From assembly GCA_037043455.1 (NCBI GenBank), contig JAWPHD010000242.1, forward strand, positions 484,377-548,376: a stretch of 64,000 nt of DNA. The letters are read 5' to 3'. Source of the stretch: Cyrtodaria siliqua. Taxonomy: Eukaryota; Mollusca; Bivalvia; Adapedonta; Hiatellidae. Positions 57,380-64,000 of this stretch are shown in pieces; the first letter of the stretch is position 1; each line of letters begins with the position of its first letter. The position numbers and the translations under genes are program-made. Under the pieces are notes generated by a model. It had not been told where the DNA came from and did not search any database. It was given only the letters and a program-made list of their open reading frames with translations.

Positions 57380-58598
57380 CTTGTATTATATATATGTAAA
57401 TATTTAAAGTTTGATCTGCATCTGCTTTTTTATTTATTAATATCGTTATGCCTTCACTGCCGTTTTCTATTCTTCTTCCACTGCCGTGTAATAAATTGTC
57501 ATTACATGTTCTAAGGTCAAGCCACAAAGCATATGATTTTGTCAAATAAGTCTCAAGAGAAACATTGGTAAAGTTTAAGTCCCTCGCTACTATTTCTGTC
57601 TCTTTGTTTCTTTTTGATGTTAAAGCAAAATATTTGTTGATTTCATCCCAGTGTTGATATGCCTTCATGCCTTGACTATACAACTGATTTGGTACTCCCT
57701 CTATTGTCATTTCAACCTTTTCAATCTTTGGGTTGTAATAGGTTTCCGTGTCTGTTCTTTCTGGGTCTTCAAACAGCATTAAAATACCTTTCATGCTTCG
57801 TGCTGGTACATTAATGTTGATGTTCCAAAGAGTATCAGATTTGTTTGCTATTATTTTTCTATGTCGCAAGATACGATCATACATAAATGACATCTTACCA
57901 CTGATTTGCTGTCTTATTTGTCTGGCTAATTCAACATCACTAACCGTATCAAATTCCAAGCAGATATTTTTTATTACATAAGATGCATCAGCATCACTGC
58001 TTTTGATAACTTTGTTATAATCATTAAACGTTAATTCATATTCTAACCTATCACCAAGCCCCGCTTGATAAAATGGCATATGACTTTCTAACATTTCAAA
58101 GTCCAGTGGAATACAAAATCTATTTCCATAAGCTGCTGCTATAGCTTCATCTTTAGTGTCTGAGGAAGCATCTCCCGCGCTAACTCTATGTTTTAGCATG
58201 TTTGGTTTACCAATACCTTGGTAAGCTATGTTTTGTCGTTCGGTAGGGCTTTTCCATAAATCTACATAACAATGATATATATCACTGTCATCTATTGACA
58301 TGACTTCATTGCCACTTATTCTTATTATCATTTTTTTCACAATTGTTCTACCCAGATTTTGAAATAGAGTAGCGTTGGCGTCTGTTCTGCTTTTAAGTTC
58401 TATTTCAAAGGCAAGACGAGCAGTACTTGGAACTATCACATCATTAGTACTTAGATTTGGAAATCTTACAAGCAGTTGTTGGTTTTGGTCTATTGTTGAT
58501 GGATTATTAGTTATTACTACACTTGTGCGGATGCCTTTGGCACCATGAGGTTCTCTTAGTTTTCTATGAGGGCTGAGTTTGTTTCCGTAAGCCGACAT
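57330..58598 (-). CDS. Major capsid protein, double jelly-roll type (422 aa)
   Basis: The protein contains LLVRFPNLSTNDVIVPSTAR, RTIVKKMIIRISGNEVMSID then YHCYVDLWK, FCIPLDFEMLESHMPFYQAG, YELTFNDYN, and C-terminal YALWLDLRT and RRIENGSEGITI. I recognise this series as the conserved capsid-like protein of invertebrate Polinton clusters. The long, strand-rich, mostly soluble chain, the position upstream of the packaging ATPase and the absence of any other candidate support the major capsid assignment. It is shorter than many Polinton capsid proteins (500-650 aa) as I recall them. By family it forms pseudo-hexameric capsomers. ORF intact. Confidence 0.8.
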   Translation of the reverse strand: MSAYGNKLSPHRKLREPHGAKGIRTSVVITNNPSTIDQNQQLLVRFPNLSTNDVIVPSTARLAFEIELKSRTDANATLFQNLGRTIVKKMIIRISGNEVMSIDDSDIYHCYVDLWKSPTERQNIAYQGIGKPNMLKHRVSAGDASSDTKDEAIAAAYGNRFCIPLDFEMLESHMPFYQAGLGDRLEYELTFNDYNKVIKSSDADASYVIKNICLEFDTVSDVELARQIRQQISGKMSFMYDRILRHRKIIANKSDTLWNININVPARSMKGILMLFEDPERTDTETYYNPKIEKVEMTIEGVPNQLYSQGMKAYQHWDEINKYFALTSKRNKETEIVARDLNFTNVSLETYLTKSYALWLDLRTCNDNLLHGSGRRIENGSEGITILINKKADADQTLNIYIYIIQDAQINFEDGRFKEAGY

Positions 58599-58645
58599 TG
58601 TTTTTATTTTTTAAATATATTTTTTAAAATTAAATAAAATAAACA
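58599..58645. promoter_or_regulatory. Divergent promoter region: capsid / 450-aa gene
   Basis: A 47-base gap with aaatatattttttaaaattaa and A-rich leaders reading into both ATGs. Confidence 0.6.
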
Positions 58646-59998
58646 ATGGCTGAAGGAGGTTTTGAGTTTGACAATCCTACGTACGATCCAGATGATTATG
58701 ATGAATTATTTGATGATGATTTACCAATGGTGCCTGATGAGCCGGTTCAAAGAAGTCTTCTTAATCAAAGCGATCATCTTGCTGACCTTCGAGGAGAGCT
58801 GTCAGAAATCACACTTGAAACATACAAGAAAAATCTTGTAAAATCCTTTTATAATGAAATAGGAAAACGATATAAGATGGCACCGGACAAAATGGATTAT
58901 GACCAGTTTCAAGTATCAAAAGATGGTAAAACATTATACTGGATTGTTGATGATAGAGGAATAAGAATAACTGCCAAGCAAGGCTCTTTTACATTTCTTG
59001 CTCTTGGTTCTTTGGCAGGCGAATATAACAAGATCATAGGCTCTGGGGGAACAAGGGCGATAAGACAGTTTTTAAATTTACCGGAGTATGACAGTAAAAA
59101 AAAATTACCACGGGAAGCTCGACAAGCGTTGCAAGAGTTGAATAGCACAATAAACGATTTACCAGATAATGTGGATGCTATCCCATTACAAGATATTTCA
59201 AATATTATGAATAACATAGAGACATCAATGGATAACATAGAGACATCATTGTATGACTGGGATGTGATAGAGCGTCCTGATGTTTCAACACAAACAAATA
59301 TAGACAAGCGTGAAATGGATGGAATAGTAAAAGCAATGACAACTGTCAAGGAAGAACTTACTAATAACGTGGCAAAACTCACACAACTTGATAAAGACAT
59401 AACAAGAGAAAAACAAAAGTTAGAACAAGCTAAGACTGATAATGATGAATTCCAGATAAAAAGAATTAGCGATCGCATCAAAGACCTTGAAAATGAAAGA
59501 GGTGCAAGAATGGATGTCATCAATGAAAACAGAGAAGCTTTTCGTAACCAAGTAAGCAGGATAAAAGAAACAATAAACAAAATGTTAAACGAGGATACAA
59601 CACTTGGTGAGAGGATCAAAACCTTGTTTAAGGAGCAAGGTATTACTATTGTTAGTATTTTAACTGCATTTGGTATGATTCTTGGGGTGATAATTAATTC
59701 TATTATTCCCACATCAAGTGCTGCTCCAACTCCAACCCCAACTCCAAAACCTGATCCATCAAGTGTAAAAGATTGGATAAAAAAACAACTATTTAATCTT
59801 GGTAAACTTCTTGCCAACCTAGCTGGTAAAGCTGCTGCAGCACTTCCAGGAGTTATTGGTGCAATAGTATCATGGCTTTTATCTGCAACAGGTAATGTTA
59901 TTAATTGGCTTGGTAACAATCTATGGGCTTTGCTTGTGTTTGTTTCCGGGTTGTTATATGTGGCAGCCAAAGAGTGGTTTAGTAAATCTCGTAAATAA
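58646..59998 (+). CDS. Large membrane protein with coiled coil and C-terminal hydrophobic module (450 aa)
   Basis: Residues 1-40 are very acidic. 90-145 contain a conserved-looking part (YWIVDDRGIRITAKQGSF). 222-330 form a strong coiled coil. A hydrophobic segment at 332-354 (ITIVSILTAFGMILGVII) is followed by a Pro-Thr linker (PTPTPTPKPDP, 361-371) and a glycine/alanine-rich hydrophobic region 384-441 ending LWALLVFVSGLLYVAA. The layout, a coiled coil feeding into membrane segments, suggests a virion membrane-active or assembly protein; that is inference. The last 20 bases overlap the next gene tail-to-tail. The family is recalled from other invertebrate Polintons but has no named function. 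Confidence 0.75.
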   Translation: MAEGGFEFDNPTYDPDDYDELFDDDLPMVPDEPVQRSLLNQSDHLADLRGELSEITLETYKKNLVKSFYNEIGKRYKMAPDKMDYDQFQVSKDGKTLYWIVDDRGIRITAKQGSFTFLALGSLAGEYNKIIGSGGTRAIRQFLNLPEYDSKKKLPREARQALQELNSTINDLPDNVDAIPLQDISNIMNNIETSMDNIETSLYDWDVIERPDVSTQTNIDKREMDGIVKAMTTVKEELTNNVAKLTQLDKDITREKQKLEQAKTDNDEFQIKRISDRIKDLENERGARMDVINENREAFRNQVSRIKETINKMLNEDTTLGERIKTLFKEQGITIVSILTAFGMILGVIINSIIPTSSAAPTPTPTPKPDPSSVKDWIKKQLFNLGKLLANLAGKAAAALPGVIGAIVSWLLSATGNVINWLGNNLWALLVFVSGLLYVAAKEWFSKSRK

Positions 59999-61253
59999 GT
60001 AATGCAGCAAGACCTATTACTATAGTACCAACAATTATAGTTGTTTTGTTATCTTCGTGTTCAATCGCTATTTTTTGTATTTCTGGTGGGTTATGTTCCA
60101 AAGTTTTATGTATTGATGATTTATCAAAGTCAGAATGTTCCGGTAAAAATTTCTTTGTTGTGGTGCCTTGAAAAGGTTGAATAATTTTTGGTGGCACTGG
60201 TTTTACATTTACATCATCATTCAATCCTAATGCTTGTGCATCGGTTGCTATTACAATTTCATTATTGTAGTCTTGTATTATTCCAATTTTTAATTCCATG
60301 TCGCTCGGAGACATGTACAATCCACTTCCATAGACAAAATTTACTTTACTTCTTGCATATTTTAGAGTGTTTTCATATCTTGAAATTTGACTGGGTAAGT
60401 CGATGGGGCTATTTATTGCGTCCTCTACATTTGCTAAAAATTGTTTCTGTGCATCAAATGCTGTTCCAGTTCCAAGTATATCAGTTCTTGTTTGTGATTG
60501 TGAACCAAGAATTGCCCAGCAGTATGTTCTTATGCTGTCATTGATTCTTTCTACTCCAGCTCTTGTGAATCCAGATGAACAATCTAGTATAAAAGTAGAC
60601 CAACTATTGTCAGCCTCAAATCCTTGTGCAATGTAATCAATGTGATATGTTTTATCACTCTCATAGACTGTAAAACTCATCGTTTTGTTGTTGTATACAG
60701 TATTTACCAAAGGATGATAACCAATATGTGTCCAGTAATTGTAAATTGTTCCTAAACCATTATTATAGCTTTGTTTCTGTCTCCAGTCTGAATTTAAGTC
60801 AACGTTAAACTCCTTGCATATTCTCTCGTATGCGTTTCGGTTATATGTGTTATTAAAAGCATTCCAATTTGAGTCTTGCGGTAATGCTACACTCATCTCA
60901 AATAATATTCTTCTGACTTGGTAGTAGACATGAAATCGAAATAACGAACCAACCAAAGTATCAGCTTTTAAATGGTTGTTAAAATCAATACCACATCCAG
61001 TTGTCGCACACCAAATAGCAAAGTTTAACTGATTCTGCCAAAATAACATCCAATCTGTTCCCCAGCGTTGGACTATAGCATCTGATTTGACGTATGGGAG
61101 TTTGTATTTTTCAAAGACATTGGGGAATAATGCTTTAAAGCCTTTACCGTCTGATGTAATGACTATGTTTTGATTTATTATATCTATCACTTTCTTGCTA
61201 AAAGTATTTGAATATTGAGCATCCGGGTTATATTTGAATTCTTCAGAAATCAT
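59979..61253 (-). CDS. Conserved C-terminally anchored protein, virion candidate (424 aa)
   Basis: The N-terminal and central region are rich in aromatic residues (WGTDWMLFWQNQLNFAIWCA, FRFHVYYQVRRILFEM, DWRQKQSYNNGLGTIYNYW), suggesting a compact folded ectodomain. A Pro-rich linker (about 345-365) and one C-terminal membrane segment (about 403-421, IIVGTIVIGLAALLIYEI) follow. There is no signal peptide. It converges on the 450-aa gene and diverges from the 214-aa gene. I recall homologues in other Polinton clusters without assigned function. A minor capsid or spike-base protein is plausible, not shown. Confidence 0.75.
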   Translation of the reverse strand: MISEEFKYNPDAQYSNTFSKKVIDIINQNIVITSDGKGFKALFPNVFEKYKLPYVKSDAIVQRWGTDWMLFWQNQLNFAIWCATTGCGIDFNNHLKADTLVGSLFRFHVYYQVRRILFEMSVALPQDSNWNAFNNTYNRNAYERICKEFNVDLNSDWRQKQSYNNGLGTIYNYWTHIGYHPLVNTVYNNKTMSFTVYESDKTYHIDYIAQGFEADNSWSTFILDCSSGFTRAGVERINDSIRTYCWAILGSQSQTRTDILGTGTAFDAQKQFLANVEDAINSPIDLPSQISRYENTLKYARSKVNFVYGSGLYMSPSDMELKIGIIQDYNNEIVIATDAQALGLNDDVNVKPVPPKIIQPFQGTTTKKFLPEHSDFDKSSIHKTLEHNPPEIQKIAIEHEDNKTTIIVGTIVIGLAALLIYEIY

Positions 61254-61289
61254 TTTTATTTTGTATTTTTATATATATATATTAAAAAA
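61254..61289. promoter_or_regulatory. Divergent promoter region: 424-aa / 214-aa genes
   Basis: The 36-base gap has a tatatatatatatt core with A-rich leaders reading both ways. Confidence 0.6.
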
Positions 61290-61934
61290 ATGTTTCATGC
61301 AATTTCAAACATAGACAACTTTATTAATTTACAACAGTATATCGATAATAGAGATGGAACTAAGCGCATTGGATTAAGGAGTTTTACATACACTATTGGT
61401 TGGTTTAATATTATTAATGAAACCATAAAGACAAGAAACCCAGCTAAAATAGAACATTTACCAAGTGGACTCTATAACTTTCAAGACTTGGTAGAAAATT
61501 TTAAAAAGCTAAATGAAAATATTATTCTGGACAATATTGTCCAAGCTGGCTTCGTAATTATACATGCGCCAATGGAAACACGAATGTCAAGCGGTCTTTC
61601 AAAAATGCTTGGATACAAGGACAGAAAATGGTTGACAGGTACTAATATAGGAGATCGCCCAATGGATTTAGCTCCTTACAAACAGCTATATGTTCATCTG
61701 GAACAAGTTAATACGAGTAGTAATTATTTCAATGGTAAGCCAAGCACTATTATAGGTGTTGTACCTGTAGTAAATAAGCAGTTTGGAGATATAGTATATA
61801 CACATTTTTATCCTGAATATCACTGTCTTATAAATGGTGCAATTACTGAATTGAAAATAGAAGTCAGAGATGAGTACGGCAACAAGATAAATAATCACGG
61901 TTTGCCTATGAGTTGTGTTTTAGAAATTATTTAA
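61290..61934 (+). CDS. Conserved strand-rich protein, minor capsid/penton candidate (214 aa)
   Basis: The start at 61290 is chosen because it follows tatatatattaaaaaaATG; an in-frame Met at 61215 would run through the promoter and overlap the divergent gene. The sequence is beta-strand-like with GLYNFQDLVENF, YKQLYVHLEQVN, IIGVVPVVNKQFGDIVYTHF and a closing LKIEVRDEYGNKI with NHGLPMSCVLEI, a pattern typical of virion surface or vertex proteins in this type of cluster. Penton-like function is inferred from predicted fold class and neighbourhood. No membrane segment. 29 bases separate it from the next gene. Confidence 0.65.
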   Translation: MFHAISNIDNFINLQQYIDNRDGTKRIGLRSFTYTIGWFNIINETIKTRNPAKIEHLPSGLYNFQDLVENFKKLNENIILDNIVQAGFVIIHAPMETRMSSGLSKMLGYKDRKWLTGTNIGDRPMDLAPYKQLYVHLEQVNTSSNYFNGKPSTIIGVVPVVNKQFGDIVYTHFYPEYHCLINGAITELKIEVRDEYGNKINNHGLPMSCVLEII

Positions 61935-61963
61935 AAAATATATTTTTATAAAAAAAAAAAACA

Positions 61964-62461
61964 ATGAGTATATATGGACCAACAAGACCTAAAAAAACAG
62001 AAGACTTAGAGGCTTTAATAAATGATGTTCAAAATTTATATAGACGTATTGTGCCTTTTGTTAGCCAGTTTAATCATTTAAAAAATAGAGTTGATAATCT
62101 TAAATATGGAATTATAACAATATTTGCAGAGGCTAAGGGTCCACTTGTGTTAAATAGAATACTCTCATTTGGTAATGGTGGGGCAGAATCAAATGTGGGG
62201 CATGTAATGACACGCCGTGGACGGATTATGGGAATAGGTTTAGCATGTGAACGATTAGTTGGTGACGTATCTGTAATAGTTTCTGTCAATGGTGTTGAAC
62301 AACCAAATTATGGTATAACGCTTCACATCATTCCACGCAATCATGATAACTTTGATAAACCTTTAGAGATTGGCGCTGGTTCTGTTGTTAACTTTGTATG
62401 CAAGGTTGCTAACGCTACAGCTGTAAATACGGTGGCATCATTATTAATTGAATTAATTTAA
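61964..62461 (+). CDS. Fibre-like protein: helical stalk plus beta-rich head (165 aa)
   Basis: Residues 8-50 are helical with heptad-like hydrophobics (LEALINDVQNLYRRIVPFVS), suitable for a trimeric stalk. From about 75 a compact beta domain runs with TRRGRIMGIGLAC, VSVIVSVNGVEQ, LEIGAGSVVNFVC and ending NTVASLLIELI. Such glycine-punctuated strands with a stalk resemble small trimeric heads of viral fibres and phage tail knobs. The start follows atatttttataaaaaaaaaa. Receptor-binding or vertex spike is the inferred role; no homologue of known function is asserted. Confidence 0.65.
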   Translation: MSIYGPTRPKKTEDLEALINDVQNLYRRIVPFVSQFNHLKNRVDNLKYGIITIFAEAKGPLVLNRILSFGNGGAESNVGHVMTRRGRIMGIGLACERLVGDVSVIVSVNGVEQPNYGITLHIIPRNHDNFDKPLEIGAGSVVNFVCKVANATAVNTVASLLIELI

Positions 62462-62482
62462 TTTTTTATTTATTAATAAAAA

Positions 62483-63073
62483 ATGAAGCAACCGACAGCA
62501 CCAAGTTTATATCCTGATTTGTCAGTGGAAAATTCAGTAGAAAACGGACAAAATTATAGATTACAAAAGATTTCAGAGATTGAAAAAAAGTTAATTACAG
62601 AACGAGATATACGTCAGTCTCTTTATAAAAAATATAAACGTGGTATTAATATTACAGATGGAATTGACACTACCTTGATATCAGCAGGTGTTATTATGGC
62701 TGGGATTGGATTTGCTATTCCAGTTTTGCTACCTTTAGAAATAGCAGCAATAGTATGTGGAGCTACAGGTGTTTGTGTTAATTTTATCAGACGGAAGCTT
62801 AATGCAAAAGCTCAAAAACATCATGAAATAAAAACTTTGGCAGAGGTTAAGTTGAATAGCATAAAGCAGTTAATATCAAAAGCGTTAAATGATGCACAAA
62901 TATCTGATCAAGAGTTCAAGTTGATTTTGGATGAGTTAGATAAATATTATAGTTTAAAAGAAAACACTAAACAAAAAAAGGCTAAAATAAGTGAAGCTCA
63001 AAAAAAAGAACTAGTAGAGCAGGGAAGAAAGGAAGCAATGGTAACCTTACAAAAAAGTCTAAAAAGTGTGTAA
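62483..63073 (+). CDS. Conserved two-helix membrane protein (196 aa)
   Basis: A polar N-terminus and a helix (LQKISEIEKKLITERDIRQS) precede a hydrophobic hairpin (about 62-98, TLISAGVIMAGIGFAIPVLL then AAIVCGATGVCVNF), then a basic helical region with EVKLNSIKQLISKALNDAQI and a Lys-rich tail. I recall similar proteins repeatedly beside Polinton capsid clusters of cnidarians and molluscs. A membrane-active virion component is an inference. It is the last gene before the right TIR, 21 bases after the fibre-like gene and probably co-transcribed with it or driven by its own ttattaataaaaaATG signal. Confidence 0.7.
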   Translation: MKQPTAPSLYPDLSVENSVENGQNYRLQKISEIEKKLITERDIRQSLYKKYKRGINITDGIDTTLISAGVIMAGIGFAIPVLLPLEIAAIVCGATGVCVNFIRRKLNAKAQKHHEIKTLAEVKLNSIKQLISKALNDAQISDQEFKLILDELDKYYSLKENTKQKKAKISEAQKKELVEQGRKEAMVTLQKSLKSV

Positions 63074-63135
63074 TAAATTGTTTTAGTAATGTGTATGAGT
63101 ACGATCCACCACCTTTGTATTCAAGGTCAGAAAAT

Positions 63136-63394
63136 TGTTGATTTGAATGTAATTTTAATAACAAATCAACAAATTTGTTTTGTATTAAAGAAACATTTTA
63201 TAATTTTGATAACTTATAAAAAAAATTTAAACTTGCAATCTACACTACCCCTATTTTAAAAAAGTTTTATAAATCAAGTAAAATCACCATTTTATGGTGA
63301 TTGTGAATTAATACATATATATGTAAATTGGGTGTTACCGGCTCAGGATCGAGCGAAGCGAGATCTCTGAGCCGGGACACCCAATTTACATATA
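63136..63394. repeat. Polinton right terminal inverted repeat (~259 bp)
   Basis: Mirror of 48748-49009. It contains the small hairpin at 63282-63302 and the outer hairpin at about 63318-63394, with ctcaggatcgagcgaagcg in the loop. The outermost ATA of the left end is absent here. Confidence 0.95.
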
Positions 63395-63400
63395 TTCCTT
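63395..63400. repeat. Target-site duplication, right (ttcctt)
   Basis: Same hexamer as at 48742-48747, directly outside the TIR. Confidence 0.85.
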
Positions 63401-63724
63401 GATTTACAAGCATTCAAGGAAAGGTTGTACCTAAAATAGAATAAATCTAATATCAGCCAACAGTTAGATTATGGTAAAGCTTTTCTGGCTATACCATGAT
63501 AGAAATCACTGTGCATGAAATAAAACAAGAACACAAATCTAACATCGACCAAAAGTTAGATTATTATTTCTACGCCATGTTGCAGCATGATTATATCCAT
63601 CCTTCACACCACTATCACATTCTATTTCTTAAATACGCGACATGTAAAGTTAAATACTTTAAAAGCATCTAAACCTGCCATCAGTGTTTTGTTATGCGAA
63701 TACCACAAAGTATATTGTATATAG
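63401..63724. other. Non-coding host DNA
   Basis: No gene. Short tracts such as aatctaatatcagcc and aatctaacatcgacc, each followed by aacagttagatt or aaaagttagatt, form loosely repeated hairpins. Confidence 0.5.
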
Positions 63725-64000
63725 TTTTTATCACATAACGTCCCTTGTTAGCAGTGTCGAACACCCATTTAATATTATATTGTATGACACACGTGTAATA
63801 CAACCTGGAACGATTTTGATTGGTTGAGTTAAACCCGTAACACTACGCAAGTTTATTAACTGAAACTATTTTATTTATTACAAATTCACCCAGATCTGAG
63901 TCATAAACTTATTATTTGTGACATCTTATACAAATAATGCACATTATACAAAACATTGTGGTTGGTTTGTTACAAAGTTGGCGTAAAGTGCTATTTTGTA
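63725..64000 (-). repeat. 277-bp inverted repeat, right copy (partner at 877-1153)
   Basis: Reverse complement of the left copy with scattered substitutions. It runs to the last base of the window, so it may extend further. Confidence 0.9.

Larger units (their letters stand above)
48748..63394. mobile_element. Polinton/Maverick element (endogenous polintovirus-like), complete, 14.6 kb
   Basis: The element is bounded by 6-bp direct repeats and ~260-bp near-identical terminal inverted repeats. It encodes protein-primed DNA polymerase B, a retroviral-type integrase, a packaging ATPase and a jelly-roll major capsid protein, the defining Polinton set, plus eleven further proteins. Genes are densely packed with no introns. 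All ORFs are open except a polymerase frameshift. The usual adenovirus-type protease is not seen. TIR near-identity indicates recent insertion. Confidence 0.95.

Noticed and set aside
58909..59970. 353-codon open frame on the minus strand
   Set aside because: It is fully antisense to the intact 450-aa gene, has low-complexity Ser/Leu/Ile composition and no motif; a shadow of that gene.
61215..61289. Upstream start for the 214-aa gene
   Set aside because: It would translate the promoter gap and overlap the divergent gene's start; the Met at 61290 follows the standard leader.
49052..63073. Fragment of a giant virus or a true adenovirus genome
   Set aside because: The integrase plus protein-primed polymerase, 6-bp duplication, ~15-kb size and TIRs are the Polinton pattern; no giant-virus core genes beyond the shared capsid and ATPase are present.

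Overview
The window is AT-rich animal nuclear DNA, most likely from a bivalve mollusc and perhaps a heterodont clam. The signs are the repeat landscape (decayed tandem repeats typed by 'gttatggcccttg', 'gtcaagttcgaaaat' and 'gacggacggac', and several tRNA-derived SINEs), one intronless kinase-like host gene, and a Naiad-type Penelope element with in-frame TGA codons at cysteine positions, a trait reported for clam Naiads. No species is assigned. Family identities rest on remembered motifs, because no search could be run.

Positions 1-48,740 are host DNA dense in mobile-element remains. From the left there is a 98-bp perfect hairpin (387-521), one arm of a 277-bp inverted repeat whose partner is at the far right edge (877-1153 and 63725-64000), a ~180-bp satellite of about 13 units (2522-4955), and decayed repeats with a SINE. 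Next comes a composite A-B-B-A block (6700-12943). Each B copy carries a degraded Mutator-like transposase fragment and, on the opposite strand, an I-PpoI-like His-Cys box endonuclease ORF. A broken Naiad retroelement follows with an inverted copy of its own 3' end (13058-17830), then a decayed Jockey/CR1-like LINE (19869-22694), a truncated Tc1-like transposase (26086-26900), a PKDCC/VLK-like secretory-pathway kinase gene on the minus strand (28021-29019), a broken rve-integrase gene (35628-36700), and numerous fold-back elements, SINEs and microsatellites.

Positions 48,748-63,394 hold the main feature: a structurally complete Polinton/Maverick (endogenous polintovirus-like) element of about 14.6 kb. 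It has ~260-bp terminal inverted repeats that are almost identical and is flanked by a 6-bp target-site duplication (ttcctt). It carries 15 genes: a zinc-ribbon protein, a protein-primed family B DNA polymerase broken into two overlapping frames, a DDE integrase, a small possible OB-fold protein, four small proteins (most with membrane segments), a FtsK/HerA-type packaging ATPase, a double-jelly-roll-type major capsid protein, and five further conserved proteins, several membrane-anchored or fibre-like. I see no adenovirus-type maturation protease. Genes are packed head-to-head and tail-to-tail. Starts are preceded by a TATATA-like box and a short A-rich leader, and four 36-72-bp gaps between divergent genes look like bidirectional promoters.

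The polymerase and integrase would replicate and insert the element. The ATPase and capsid protein, with the accessory virion candidates, would package it. Apart from the polymerase frameshift every ORF is open, and the two TIRs differ at only a few positions, so the insertion looks recent.
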